In this document: positions 19,101 through 29,989 of the stretch, piece by piece
Layout: each line of letters starts with the position of its first letter
Numbering within the stretch: position 1 is the first letter of the stretch
Source: Mnemiopsis leidyi
Taxonomy: Eukaryota; Ctenophora; Tentaculata; Lobata; Bolinopsidae
DNA length: 31,556 nt
Direction of reading: 5' to 3'
Assembly (NCBI GenBank): GCA_000226015.1
Contig: JH152738.1
Coordinates: forward strand, 38,681 to 70,236
The notes under the pieces: model-generated
Told to the model about the DNA's origin: nothing
Seen by the model: only the letters and a program-made list of their open reading frames with translations
Databases searched by the model: none
Translations under genes and position numbers: made by a program

Positions 19101-21405
19101 ATGGTTCGGGCCCAGGACGACTTCTACGAGTCGGTTAACGAAAAGTGGTTGTCAGAGAATCCTTGTCCCAGTGACTACTCCAGATGGGGCACGTTTGAAG
19201 AACTCAACAAAGTAGGCCGTCTCTAGCTGATGTTGTAATTTGTTTTGTTAGGTTGTTATTTTTAGTTATCTCTAGGTATCTCTAAGTAACAGCTCCATAG
19301 TGTTCCTAATCTTCTTATCGCCGAATACTCAGAGTGTACAATATAGACATAACAGCCATACATAATTTGATAGTTTACTGATAAGTCGTCTTCCAGCTTC
19401 CATGAATAATGAATAGCCTAAAATTATGTAACAAATTTCATTTTCAAGCCTCACTTTATGATAAGAACCCTAATTAAAATCTAGTTAACCCTCTCCTAAA
19501 TAACTCATCTTCAGAAAAAAAGCAATCAAATGGGCCAGTTCTCCTTCAGCTTTGTGAGCGTTTCAATAACTATGTAATGAATATCTCAATCCCCTCATAT
19601 TTCAGGCTAACGAGATCCAACTAAAAGAGATCCTCGAGGACAACAGCTCCAATTCCAAAGAATGGGACTCAGTACAAAAACTCTGGACTCAAGGACAAGA
19701 CGAGGAATGTCTCAACACATCTCACTTCGGTGACGTTTTAAAGTCGGAATTTGCCGAGGTCGATGCCATCAGCTCGATGGACAAGCTAGTGGACGTTATT
19801 CTGGAGTTTTACAAGCACGGCATTAACGTTCCTCTGGGTTTCTCTCCCTCCCCCGACCTCAAAGACTCCGACAACATGATCCTGGAAGTGGACCGACAAG
19901 GTCTAGGTCTCCAGGACAGAGATGTCTACTTCGACGAGAATATGGAGGATAAACGCGAAGCGTACAAGAAGTACCTGACCACCCTGACAGACCATATCAA
20001 GACGGAAGTGTCTGCTGGGTATCTCGGGGACGTTGGTGAGGTCTACAAGTTGGAAGAGTGTCTAGCCGAGAGTTGCATGAAGAAGGCGGACAGGCGGGAA
20101 CCGTACAAGATTTACAACCCTCACACTGTTAATCAGCTAACTGAGTTGTGTCCTAATGTGAACTGGAGCAAGTGTTTGGAGGGACTAGGTCTGCAGCTCA
20201 CTGCTGAACAGCACGTCTGCGTATTGGAGGTTGACTTTATGAAGAAACTCAATTCATGTCTTTCTGACGTCTCTCTAGATACCTGGAAACATTACCTCGC
20301 TATACGACTCATGTCATCTAAGGCTAAATATTTGGACGACGTTTCTGCTCAGATAAGGTTTGACTTTTACGGAAAGATAATGGCGGGCCAACAGGAGCAG
20401 AAGCCCCGATGGAAGAGAGTATACTATTTGATCAATAGTTTGATTGGCCAGATCGTTGGGAAACGTTACGTCGAGAAACACTTCCCCAGTGAGAGTAAAG
20501 CTCAAGTTATGGACATGATCCAGAGGATGATCAAAGTTCTCGAGGTTCGTATCAAGAACTTACCTTGGATGGGGGACGAAACAAAGCAGAAAGCTTTGCA
20601 AAAGTTGGGAACGTTCAAGGTAAAGATAGGATATCCAGACAAATGGGAAGATCATAGCACTCTTCTGTTGGATGCCGATCATTTCTGTAAAAACGTAGCA
20701 ATCTGTCAGAAGTGGCACACTGACAAGGAAATGGCTAAGTGTTACAAACCGGTTGACAAGACAGAGTGGCACATGACCCCTCAGACCGTCAACGCTTATT
20801 ACAACCCAACTCAAAACGAAATTGTATTTCCTGCTGGGATTATCCAGCCTCCCATGTACAACAAAGATGCCTCCGTGGCTACAAATTTCGGGGGAATCGG
20901 AGCGGTTATATGCCACGAGATAACCCATGGGTTTGACGATAAGGGAGCCAAGTTTGATCATCTAGGTAACTTGTCCAACTGGTGGACCGAGGAAGATGAG
21001 AAGAACTTCAACGATTGCTCCGAAAAACTCAAAGTCCATTTTGATGGCTACACTGTTCATGGAATGAACGTTAAAGGGGATCTCTGCCTGGGTGAAAATA
21101 TTGCTGATTTAGGTGGTTTGAGCATATCACTTGAAGCTCTAGCCTTGATGCTGGCCGAAGAAAATCGTACCGATGAAGAAAAGAGGGAGGAGATGAAAAA
21201 AGTTTTCTACGCCTGGGCAGTTATTTGGAGAAATAACATAAAGGAGGCGGAAGCGAAAAGAAGAATCATCATGGATCCCCACAGTCCGGGGCACCTCCGA
21301 GTGAACGGTATCGTGAAAAATGTTGCCCAATTTTACGATTTGTTTGAAGTGAAACCGGGTGATCCCATGTTTTTAGATGACAGTAAGAGATCAAAGATTT
21401 GGTAG
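19101..21405 (+). CDS. M13-family zinc metallopeptidase, PepO-like, apparently cytosolic (636 aa, 2 exons)
   Basis: Zinc endopeptidase of the neprilysin family (M13, gluzincin). Exons are 19101-19211 and 19606-21405; the intron is GT-AG, phase 0. Zinc and catalytic motif HEITH is at residues 474-478, the third ligand and its partner in ENIAD at 534-538, substrate-binding NAYYNP at 433-438, and the late His596 and Arg602 (DPHSPGHLR) complete the active site. So the enzyme should be active on short peptides. Animal neprilysins are usually 700-770 residues with an N-terminal membrane anchor and disulfides. This one begins directly at the M13 domain (RAQDDFYESVN), has no signal or membrane segment, and lacks cysteines at three usual disulfide positions: QDDFY not CDDFY, WKRV (about 306-309) not WRRC, RSKIW not KCRVW at the end. 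It resembles bacterial PepO enzymes. An in-frame TAG at 19092-19094 supports the start, though an unseen upstream exon cannot be excluded. Confidence 0.9.
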
Positions 21406-21877
21406 AGAGTATATTTGAGATATTATAGTATCATCAGTTTTTCCTCTCATTTTGTTTTTTCAAGGTTTATGCAATTTGTATTCAACGATATTATATTTGG
21501 ATCAAAGTTGTACTACTTTTAAATGTGCTGTGCACATAAGTTCAGTTTCAGGTCAAGTTTGTGCTATGGTTTTTAATTTGCATTATATTTATAAATGTAA
21601 TAAGTACCTATTCTAATTGTTACATATTTTGGTAAGTTCTGTAACATACGCATATATTTGATGTTCTTACTTCTAGATAATTTGTTTTCTGTCTTATTGT
21701 CTAATTACATACAGACAATATTTTTGACTGATACGGGTTACCAACAAAATGATGGAAATTTCAGTAACAGCATTTATTTATGATTTATTCTGAAAAAAAG
21801 CACTTAACTTTCTAAATCCCTAACTCGTCTCTATTCCAGATATAGGCCGTATGTCATCAATATAGTAGTGCACCAAC
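21406..21877 (+). other. Short intergenic spacer with possible 5' UTR intron of ArfGAP1
   Basis: Only 472 bp separate the peptidase stop from the ArfGAP1 start. I find no AATAAA on the + strand here; the nearest variant is AATAAG near 21598. A strong donor (G|GTAAGT at 21632) pairs with a pyrimidine-preceded acceptor (CTATTCCAG ending 21839), giving a plausible 208-bp 5' UTR intron. The acceptor alone could instead receive a trans-spliced leader in a lineage that uses one. Confidence 0.4.
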
Positions 21878-23314
21878 ATGGCCAGTCCACGCACCCGACG
21901 CCTCCTGGGCGAGCTCCGGCCCAGGGACTCCAACAACGTCTGTTTCGAGTGTGGAACACGGAACCCTCAGTGGGCCAGCGTCTCCCTCGCTATCTTCATC
22001 TGCCTCGAATGTTCTGGGAAACACCGGGGTGTAGGTGTTCACCTGTCCTTCGTGAGATCTCTCACCATGGACAAGTGGAAGGACAGCGAGCTGGCTAAGA
22101 TGAAAGTTGGTGGAAATGACAAGGCCAGGAAGTTCCTGGAAGCACAACCCGATTACAGCTCCACCATGCCTATATCCCAGAAATACAACACCCGTGCTGC
22201 TGAGCTGTGGAGGGACAAAGTCAAGTGTGAGAGTGAAGGTCGACCCTGGGACCCCTCCAAAGCTAAAGTCTCCACGTCCTCCTCCTCCATGTACCGAGCT
22301 AAAGAAAACAGGAGTTCCCCGGCTCTACTTCAGGGACACAACGAGCCTCCCAAAAACTCGAGTCTTGGAGGCCAGACCAGGAACACTTCCTCCAATAACT
22401 CCTACACGTCCAACAGCTACAACGACATCAGCTCCAAGTCATCGTACAATGGGGGATACAGCAACAGTGGCGGCGGTGGAGGTTACAACGGTCACTCCGG
22501 CGGCTACAATAACTCTGAAGTTTACACTTACGGCGGAAACACCCAGCTTCAAGCACGTGACCAGTTTCTAGCCAATAAGATGCAGCAGAACCAGAGCAGA
22601 TCAGAACACCTGCCACCCTCCCAGGGAGGGAAATATGTGGGTTTTGGCAGCACGCCAGCTCCCCAACCACAACAGTCCAGTAACGAGTACATCGACACGT
22701 TGTCCTACTGGGGCTCTGCCTTGGCTACTGGCGCGTCTTCTCTTGCACGTGCAGCGGGCGAGAAAGCTCTCGAAGTGAACGAGAACTACATCAAACCGAC
22801 CGCTGCTAAAGTAGCAGATCCGAACTTCCAGGCTAATGTAAAACAGTCCCTGTCTAGCATGTCCACCAAGGCAGCTCAGTTGGGGTCTCAGGGAGCCAAC
22901 CTGATAGCCAGCTACTCTGAGAAGGGATGGAACAGCGTGAACGAGCGGGTTGGAAACCGAGGATACAGCTACGGTAACAGTGTCAGTAACACCAGCTACA
23001 GTAACACTAGCGGGTTTGGAAGTGGAGGAGGTGGTTATCAGACTGACACTCTGAACGACCCAAACAGTCTCTCTTCCAACATGAGCCACATGTCTGTAAA
23101 TGACACCTACTCCTCCTCCTACAACTCCTCCCCTTACACCTCACAAGTTACCAGCCGCTCAAGTAACAACCAGGACATTTTCGGGATGGACAACAAAAAG
23201 GAGGATCCTCCAGAAAACCTGGACGAATGGCTCAATGATGGGTGGGACGAGGACTGGAAGACAGAAAGCAAGCCCAGAAGTCGGAAGAAGAAAACTGGTG
23301 GAAAAGGGGACTAG
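21878..23314 (+). CDS. ARFGAP1: ArfGAP1-type GTPase-activating protein for Arf1 (478 aa, single coding exon)
   Basis: Stimulates GTP hydrolysis by Arf1 on Golgi membranes, driving COPI coat cycling. Residues 1-125 are the ArfGAP domain. The zinc finger is C22-x2-C25-x16-C42-x2-C45 and the arginine finger is R50 in [10 protein letters not shown], at the same number as in mammalian ArfGAP1. The [16 protein letters not shown] core is typical. Residues 160-225 are a Ser/Asn/Tyr/Gly-rich low-complexity linker. [20 protein letters not shown] (from about 273) matches the ALPS1 curvature-sensing helix pattern, rich in Ser/Thr/Gly with few charges, and a second such segment lies near 318-350. The acidic tail with W451, W456 and W460 resembles the tryptophan motif by which ArfGAP1 binds delta-COP. 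Mammalian ArfGAP1 is a little over 400 residues; the extra length is mostly the linker. An in-frame TAG at 21866-21868 fixes the start. Confidence 0.93.
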   Translation: MASPRTRRLLGELRPRDSNNVCFECGTRNPQWASVSLAIFICLECSGKHRGVGVHLSFVRSLTMDKWKDSELAKMKVGGNDKARKFLEAQPDYSSTMPISQKYNTRAAELWRDKVKCESEGRPWDPSKAKVSTSSSSMYRAKENRSSPALLQGHNEPPKNSSLGGQTRNTSSNNSYTSNSYNDISSKSSYNGGYSNSGGGGGYNGHSGGYNNSEVYTYGGNTQLQARDQFLANKMQQNQSRSEHLPPSQGGKYVGFGSTPAPQPQQSSNEYIDTLSYWGSALATGASSLARAAGEKALEVNENYIKPTAAKVADPNFQANVKQSLSSMSTKAAQLGSQGANLIASYSEKGWNSVNERVGNRGYSYGNSVSNTSYSNTSGFGSGGGGYQTDTLNDPNSLSSNMSHMSVNDTYSSSYNSSPYTSQVTSRSSNNQDIFGMDNKKEDPPENLDEWLNDGWDEDWKTESKPRSRKKKTGGKGD

Positions 23315-24408
23315 ATCTATCAAGATCCAAAAGTTGGTGTGGGGTATTGTAGTCGAGATGAGGATGATTGCTAGATGTTATAGATGGTAAGGAGATGGGA
23401 GGTATCTGGTAAAGGGGACTGGGTGGTCTTGACTGGGTGGTCTTGCATGATCGTGTCCGCATGTCTCTCTCTTCTGGTGGGGTGTTCTCTACTTCTCGTG
23501 TTGTGTCATCGCCAAGTCTTGATTTTTACGGGGTGAATTAGTGAAACGATTTCGACGTGATTTTCTTTGTAATACTTAATGAGATTAATCCACATTTGTT
23601 TAGCCGTAAACATTGTACTTAAAACAATCGCTGTGAGGTAAAATTTTACATATCAATTTTTCCAAGAATAATAATATTCTATCAGATTGTATTTCTAGAT
23701 AGATCATATATCCATTTTGTAGCTCTATCGTACTTATTCACTCGCTTTTTAAAATGATATTTTTGACATAGCGCGTTTTCTTTAAATTATTGAATTGTTC
23801 TTGGATTTTATTGATAATTGTGTAAGTTGTTGAGGTTAGATCCTTACATATTGGTCAGCTGCAATTAAAACCTATTTTCAATAATTAAGATCCCAGTTAA
23901 GATAACGCAACAGTTTGGTCTATTAGCAGGAAAGCAAAGGGGGAGACGTCTATACATAATACAAATTATTACTAAACAAATACACTGTAAAATTGCCAAG
24001 GTTCACACTACGTGTAAATCATATGTATAGCCGGTATCTGATGCTGAATGAGTTTGTGATATTGATTTATTTCAACCAGTTACTCCTTGTTTTATTGATT
24101 TTCTAAATTTATTTGTTGAATAAATTCATCTGTTAATGTTGTTATTTTTTATGTGTCTATCTAAGAAAAGTGACGCTTACCATGTAGTTTTTGATGTGAA
24201 GTGTGTACTTTGTTATAGATACATTAGTACATTTTCTGGGTGAATATAGATCTGTTATGTCACATGTCGTATTGTAACGCACCAGTACGAAATCGTTTAG
24301 TGGTCTGTCCTTAATAACTTCAAACTCTATAAGGGCTTTGAGTTTTTCCAACCTGCAAGACTTAGTTGCACTGAAATGTCAAATGTAAAGATACATGTAG
24401 AATTTGTA
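23315..24408 (+). other. Probable 3' UTR of ArfGAP1
   Basis: AT-rich non-coding sequence from the stop to the second of two canonical AATAAA hexamers (24119 and 24409). No open frame of note. Confidence 0.5.
24119..24124 (+). terminator. Candidate polyadenylation signal AATAAA (ArfGAP1, proximal)
   Basis: Canonical hexamer about 800 bp after the stop codon in T-rich surroundings. Alternative use with the site at 24409 is possible. Confidence 0.35.
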
Positions 24409-24414
24409 AATAAA
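24409..24414 (+). terminator. Candidate polyadenylation signal AATAAA (ArfGAP1, distal)
   Basis: GTAAATAAACATTTTATTT: canonical hexamer followed by a T-rich element. The better of the two candidates. Confidence 0.4.
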
Positions 24415-25097
24415 CATTTTATTTAGTATTTTTCCAATTCAGTGGTTATATCGAAACTAGTTTTAATTAATTATCCTTCCAAAGTATTTATATCGGTAAA
24501 TTATCACTAAAATTGCTCATAAGCAGTGCTTATTATAGGCATTGTAGGCGAGTATACTGTACGAATGCATCATGTTTACAGAACAAATGTACTGTGTGTA
24601 TTTTAAGAAACTAAGTTCTGTGTTTGTACACATAGATCTCCCATTTAACTAGGAAATCGATTCAATACAATTACTCTGTGCTTGTACTACTATTACAGTT
24701 CAACTTTGTATCAGTTATGTCAGCCAGTTTTGCACATCTGTCCTCGAACGTTCTGTACGGTCGGCAAACTCTGCTGGTCGAAGTTTGTAAAATATATGCG
24801 TTTAGATTCACAACGTGAATTCAGAACAAACGCGTTGATCAACATATTTCAACATATTTCATTTCTTTGTGCCGCTACAATGTATAAAATATCTAAACTG
24901 TTTAACAAGGTAGGTTGGCTGTGTGTTGTTTCAAGTTACGTTGTATTACATAGTGTCTGTTCATTGGATATTTTCCTATATGTAAGACTATTTCCCTTGA
25001 ACAAATGTTTTTACCGAGGCGATTTGAAATTTACTACTTCACCTTTTATTTAAAGTATCTTGTTTTGTAGATAACGTAAATAAACACTAAACGCAGG
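24415..25097 (+). other. Intergenic region with probable SAC1 promoter and possible 5' UTR intron
   Basis: No recognisable gene. A donor (AAG|GTAGGT at 24910) and a pyrimidine-preceded acceptor (TTGTTTTGTAG ending 25070) would define a 161-bp intron in the 5' UTR of SAC1. A 123-codon open frame crosses this stretch but is cysteine- and Phe-rich without family resemblance, and is probably chance. Confidence 0.4.
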
Positions 25098-25212
25098 ATG
25101 AGTGTGTTGTACAATGAATTGAAACTCCACACTTCACCGGGCAGTATTACTGTAACTGCTCAAGGTGCTCAACATGCTATCAACATCAACACTAACACAC
25201 TCGAGGTAAAAC

Positions 25213-25307
<95 letters not shown>

Positions 25308-28300
25308 TAATCTACTTTTCGTTTTTCAACCAACCCATACCAGACTGTCGTTCTCCGTTTTCATTTTTTAATACTCAACTATTTTAATGAACTAAAACAA
25401 TTTCTCTTCAGGTTGGTCCGATGTCTTCAAATCCTGCCGGTCCAGGTCGTGAGATATGTGGAGTGTTTGGTATTATCAACCTGCCTCTTACCCCTTATCT
25501 GATTGTTATAACCGAGAAAACTGAGATCGGACCTATTGATGGACAGAGCATAGTTTGGAAAATGTCGGGCTACGAGCTGATACCGTTCGTAGAGTCTCGC
25601 AGCGCGTCAGAAAGCGTCAAACAGCTGAACGAGAAGTACTTGAATCTTCTCAACAAGTCCCTTTCTGCAGACTCCTTCTACTTCAGTTACACGTACGATC
25701 TGACTCACACTATGCAGCGTCTTAGTAACGTGGACGACAGTTTTAAGAGTTTGACGTACATGGAGCGTGGGGACGAGCGCTTCACCTGGAATCGATACCT
25801 CATGTCGCAGATAGAGATATGTCCGGAGTTGGCTGGGTTCTGTCTGCCGGTGGTGTACGGAGTTCTCTCCATCACTACCTGCAGTCTCATGGGTAAAACC
25901 TTCGACTTTGTGCTCTTCTCCCGACGTAACCTCAATCGGATTGGCGTGAGGTACTTTGTGCGCGGTGCTGATGATGACGGTAATGTCGCTAACAACGTGG
26001 AAACGGAGCAGATAATACGTCACAACGGTCAGGTTGCGTCCCATGTTAATACGCGTGGTAGCATCCCGCTGTACTGGTCGCAGCGCAGCAACATCACCTA
26101 CAAACCCTTTGTAAAGCTGTTTAACAAAGAAAATCAGAAGGATGTTTTTGTTCGACACATGCAACAGCAGATCGCTCTTTACGGGAAAAACATCTGTGTT
26201 AGTCTTATTGACGATAAGGGGAAGGAAAAAGAAATTTGCCAGAGCTTCAATTATATCGGAGGTTTGTTGAACAGAAAACATTTTCGCGATTTTTTCAGGG
26301 TTATCATTTTTCACCTTTTTTTAAAAATTCAAAATCTTATTTCTTTTTACTTTTTCAGGTCAAGGTTTACTTCCGGGTGTTAAGTTCATCCACTTTGATT
26401 TCCACAAAGAATGCAGTAAAATGAGGTGGTACAACCTCAACATTCTCATGGACAAACTTAGGGAGGATCTTGATAGTTACAGCTACTTCTTCAAAGATAG
26501 TCAAGGTAGTATCGATTTAGTTGTAATTGCTTTAGACAACTTATTAGCAATTATATATTTTCGTTCTTAAATTACAAACATATTGTCTTAATGAGCTGTT
26601 ACAAATTTTGATGAGTCACGTACATGCTGAAGGAAGCACATGACACATTACCTAAACATACTAAATATAGAATTATATTTTGTCCTCCAACTCCATGCTC
26701 CTCAGGTAAAGTTACATCAACCCAGAGCGGTGTAGTAAGAACTAACTGTATTGATTGTCTGGACCGTACGAACGTGGTCCAGGGTCTGATTGCGCGCTAC
26801 GTCCTCACCCACCAGCTTAGACAGATGGGAGTATTGGGTCAGGGTGACGAGATACCTACCTCCTCACAGTTCGAGTTAGTTTCTAAACTTAGCTGTAGAA
26901 ATCTAGACTTCTAGTTAAAGGAGATATCATATTTTTGGGGGAAATCATACTTTTTCTTGCTCTTTTTGGACAATTTTTCTTCTGACCCTTTCATTGCCCT
27001 GCCTAGGTCTTGTTCTTTCTACACATTTTTAGGAATGTTTAAGTGTTCTCCACTCTCTGCTTCATCACTATCACTAGTTCTCCGCAGGTATGTCTTTAAG
27101 AACAGGTGGGCCGATAACGGAGACGGTATAGCGCGTCAGTACACCGGTACTCCCGCGCTCAAGAGCGATTACACCAGAACCGGAGTTAGGACTAAGATGG
27201 GACTTTTACAGGACGGTTACAAGAGCATGCAACGGTTAGTCCCATCTTCTTTCTTTTTTGTGCCTTTACGATCTATTTTATGTTTTCGTAAATCAATTTC
27301 CAAGCTTTGTCGTCGCCCGTAGCGATTTTACAGTATTAAGTACGGAATGTCACGTAAGAATATTAACGTAAGAATATTAACAAAGTAAGTAACTATGTGC
27401 TCGTAACTTATTTATCGTAGGATATACGCGTATGAAACCATAAAATTCGGGTGTGTAAACTGATAATGCGGCCGTCAAAATTTATTCTTTGGACATATCA
27501 GCTTAGAGTCATAAAACTTATACTTACATTTTTTATGCAAGACAATTTTCCGATAGTGTGCTATAGTTGAATGATGAATCCCATTAAAATAGATTGACGA
27601 TGTATAAAGATTATAAACCCTCAAATAGATAAACCCACATATAGATTATAAAACCCTCTCCGTAACAGGTATGTTCAGAACAACTTCCTAGACGGAGTGA
27701 GACAAGACAGTTACGATATCCTGGTAGGAAACCACCGGTACAGCAGTGTCGAGGAGTCTCCCCTTGCTAAACCCCGACATCCTGTCGCCATCTTCCTTCC
27801 TGCCGCCATCGGCATCTTTATTGCTCTTCTTATTCTTAAGGTGAGGATTTTGTTTGGTTTTAGATGTCGAACTATTGTGGTATATATTGCTTTATTAACA
27901 ATATCATCAACACTGATCTCCCAATCTTTATCGATAACTTAGATTGACATTGTTACGCTACATTTCAGCTGTTGATGCCAGAGGAAACCTGGACATCGCA
28001 GATATCGCACATTGGTCTTTATATCGCTGTTATTGTATTCTTGTTTAAACAGGTAATTTTTACATTTACATAAATGTACCCAACAGTGAAACCACTAATT
28101 ATACATGTACATGGTACATTATACATGACATAGTATAGTACATACATGTAAAATTGTAAAGTAGCCCATAAAATAACTGAAAATGACATAGTAACATTTA
28201 CACTAAAAACAGGAAGTGACGTAGTAGGCTACACCAATAACTCATCAAAACACACATACGTGTCAAGTTACAACGTTTTAATCATAACCGTACATGCATA

Positions 28301-28544
28301 ACCGTATTTATGCCGCGTATGTTAAATCGCGTGTATTAAATCGCGTGTGTTAAATCGCGTGTATTAAATTGCGTGTGTTAAATCGTGTGTATTAAATCGC
28401 ATGTGTTAAATGGCCTGCTATTTAGTTAGAGTCTTTCTTACTTTCTTATATTTCTAAATCCTATTTCAGGTAAAAGCATGGGGAGATTATCTAGTGGATC
28501 AGCCTCGACTGTATCACACTTTGGCTAAAGCTAAAGCGGAATGA
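25098..28544 (+). CDS. SACM1L: SAC1-type phosphoinositide phosphatase, complete, 8 exons, 583 aa
   Basis: Integral ER/Golgi lipid phosphatase that removes phosphate from PI4P (also PI3P), keeping ER PI4P low for lipid exchange. Exons: 25098-25205, 25412-26261, 26359-26505, 26706-26874, 27088-27234, 27669-27840, 27969-28052, 28470-28544; all introns are GT-AG and the joined frame is open. The Sac domain fills residues 1 to about 470. The catalytic P-loop RTNCIDCLDRTN has C383 and R389 (CX5R). Conserved blocks include TYDLTHTMQRLSN, VETEQI and TRGSIPLYWSQR. Two membrane segments lie at about 512-530 and 543-558, and the protein ends KAKAE, a KxKxx-type COPI retrieval signal. The human protein is 587 residues, so this is full length. 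The start is supported by MSVLYNELKLH matching the family's N-terminus. Exon 6-7 and 7-8 junctions fall around the two membrane segments. Confidence 0.95.
25212..25307 (+). repeat. (CTGT)24 microsatellite in SAC1 intron 1
   Basis: Twenty-four perfect CTGT units by count, starting only six bases past the GTAAAA splice donor of intron 1 and taking up nearly half of the 206-bp intron. If read through, it would encode a Leu-Ser-Val-Cys repeat, a false coding signal. Confidence 0.95.
28322..28419 (+). repeat. 14-bp minisatellite in SAC1 intron 7
   Basis: Seven units of about 14 bp, consensus TTAAATCGCGTGTR. Successive units end alternately in A and G, so the array is really a 28-bp dimer repeat. 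It lies about 50 bp before the final splice acceptor. Confidence 0.85.
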
Positions 28545-29355
28545 CTGGAGGCTATCGATACACTTGTCGTTTAGAGAGCCTGACGAAAATGAGAATTTGT
28601 GGTGAAATGTTTTGAAATGAGGACTGTGATTTGTGATTAGGTGGAAAATATAGTCTGTTTGTATGTTTGATTTTGGGCGATCGTTTTATCAGCTAAACGA
28701 ATCTCTTCTTGTGCATTCATAGCGTATCTTGATATCCTTTGACTTGTAAATAGCATTACAATTTTTGACACTAAGAGAATGTGAGAAAGACTTTAAGGTA
28801 AAACAAGTCCATGATAAATTTGTAGCAATTTATAGCGCAAACTGGTAATTATTGTGTTGTCAATGTTGGTTTTTAAGGAAAGTATTGTGACAACTTAATC
28901 AGAATATCTCTAGACTATAATTAAGATCAACAAGTGTGTCGATTAGAGTTGATTTTTAGACGTTTGGTTATTCGGTAATTTCATTTCAATTTGATTTTCA
29001 ATTTTCATTACGGTATAATCTTGGTGTCATTTGAGTTTCTCTCATGCCTCCATTTTTTGTACATTTCTCTTTCAAACAAAAGGTTCCAACATTTGATTAC
29101 GTGTGACCAAAAGATAGACAATCTTGCTAGTACTTTGTGTTCTGGTAACGGAGGGGGCGAACGCCATTCCGATTATTTGCTAATCTTCTGCGCGTGCGCT
29201 CTAATTATCGTGCGCGCGCAGATGAGGTGTAACATCGATTGGGCACAATCAGATACGGGATACGTTGTCCATTGACGTCGTAGTTCTATCCATCTTGCCT
29301 GCGTCAGGATTGTGCAACCATTGCAAGCGTTTTCATGACAGCTAGCAAGTTGTAA
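28545..29355 (+). other. Probable 3' UTR of SAC1
   Basis: AT-rich with no convincing open frame; ends at the AATAAA at 29356. Contains a conspicuous GC-rich hairpin at 29188-29221. Confidence 0.45.
29188..29221. repeat. GC-rich hairpin of CpG-dense 12-nt arms
   Basis: CTGCGCGTGCGC and GTGCGCGCGCAG are complementary at ten of twelve positions around a ten-base AT-rich loop. It stands out in otherwise AT-rich sequence and would be inside the inferred SAC1 3' UTR. Confidence 0.6.
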
Positions 29356-29361
29356 AATAAA
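29356..29361 (+). terminator. Candidate polyadenylation signal AATAAA (SAC1)
   Basis: Canonical hexamer about 810 bp after the SAC1 stop, before the convergent RPS6 gene begins. Confidence 0.4.
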
Positions 29362-29885
29362 AAGCGATGTTAGCTCAGATATTGGAGCTCAGAAACGGTT
29401 TGGACGTGACATGAGTAGTTTTTGCCGAATAGCATAACGTTGCGGTACATAGTAGCAGTCAAGGCCCCAGACAACGTCTGTATGATACTCAAATACAGAG
29501 TAACTAGAGAAATTAATTGGTCTGTGGTTTGAAGCCCTACGTCGGACACAGTAGAGCTATTGTGATCTTGAAATCTGCATAAATTACACGATTTTACACG
29601 ATTACACGACGCCAAAAAGATACATGACAAGTTGGGTTCTGTGTCTGTAGGCGATCCCCTCAGTGAAACTTTCTGCACCACTATGAGCATGAGCCAGCCA
29701 CATGGGTTTACCGCTATTCATCCTTCTTTGTTGGGCAAATTTAATGTTAAATTCCGTCCGGACAGTCATTTAGAAGAGAGATATCCATGACCACGGCCTC
29801 CGCTAAATAATGAAGAAATCTAATGCCACTTTTACCATTTACTAAATTGGTGATTTTAAATTAACTGATTTAGTTCATTTACTAA
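29362..29885. other. Spacer between convergent SAC1 and RPS6 genes
   Basis: About 520 bp with no gene I can support. Short open frames on both strands are not recognisable. Confidence 0.4.
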
Positions 29886-29891
29886 TTTATT
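29886..29891 (-). terminator. Candidate polyadenylation signal AATAAA (RPS6)
   Basis: TTTATT on the + strand reads AATAAA on the - strand, about 100 bases past the RPS6 stop codon, as expected for the short 3' UTR of a ribosomal protein gene. Confidence 0.5.
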
Positions 29892-29989
29892 TCAGCTGAT
29901 GTGGATATGTCAAATATACTACGATCTACGACAGTGATGAACAAAGAAAACAATTTTTTCAATAATTAAAATAAAAAACTCAATAAAAT

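Noticed and set aside
24682..25053. 123-codon cysteine- and phenylalanine-rich open frame before SAC1
   Set aside because: It crosses a plausible 5' UTR intron, has no family resemblance, and the SAC1 N-terminus is already explained by the ATG at 25098.
25098..25310. 70-residue frame ending in a Leu-Ser-Val-Cys repeat
   Set aside because: The first 36 codons are SAC1 exon 1; the rest is read-through into the (CTGT)n array of intron 1.
25607..26314. 235-codon open frame on the - strand inside SAC1
   Set aside because: A shadow of SAC1 exon 2, which has clear homology on the + strand.
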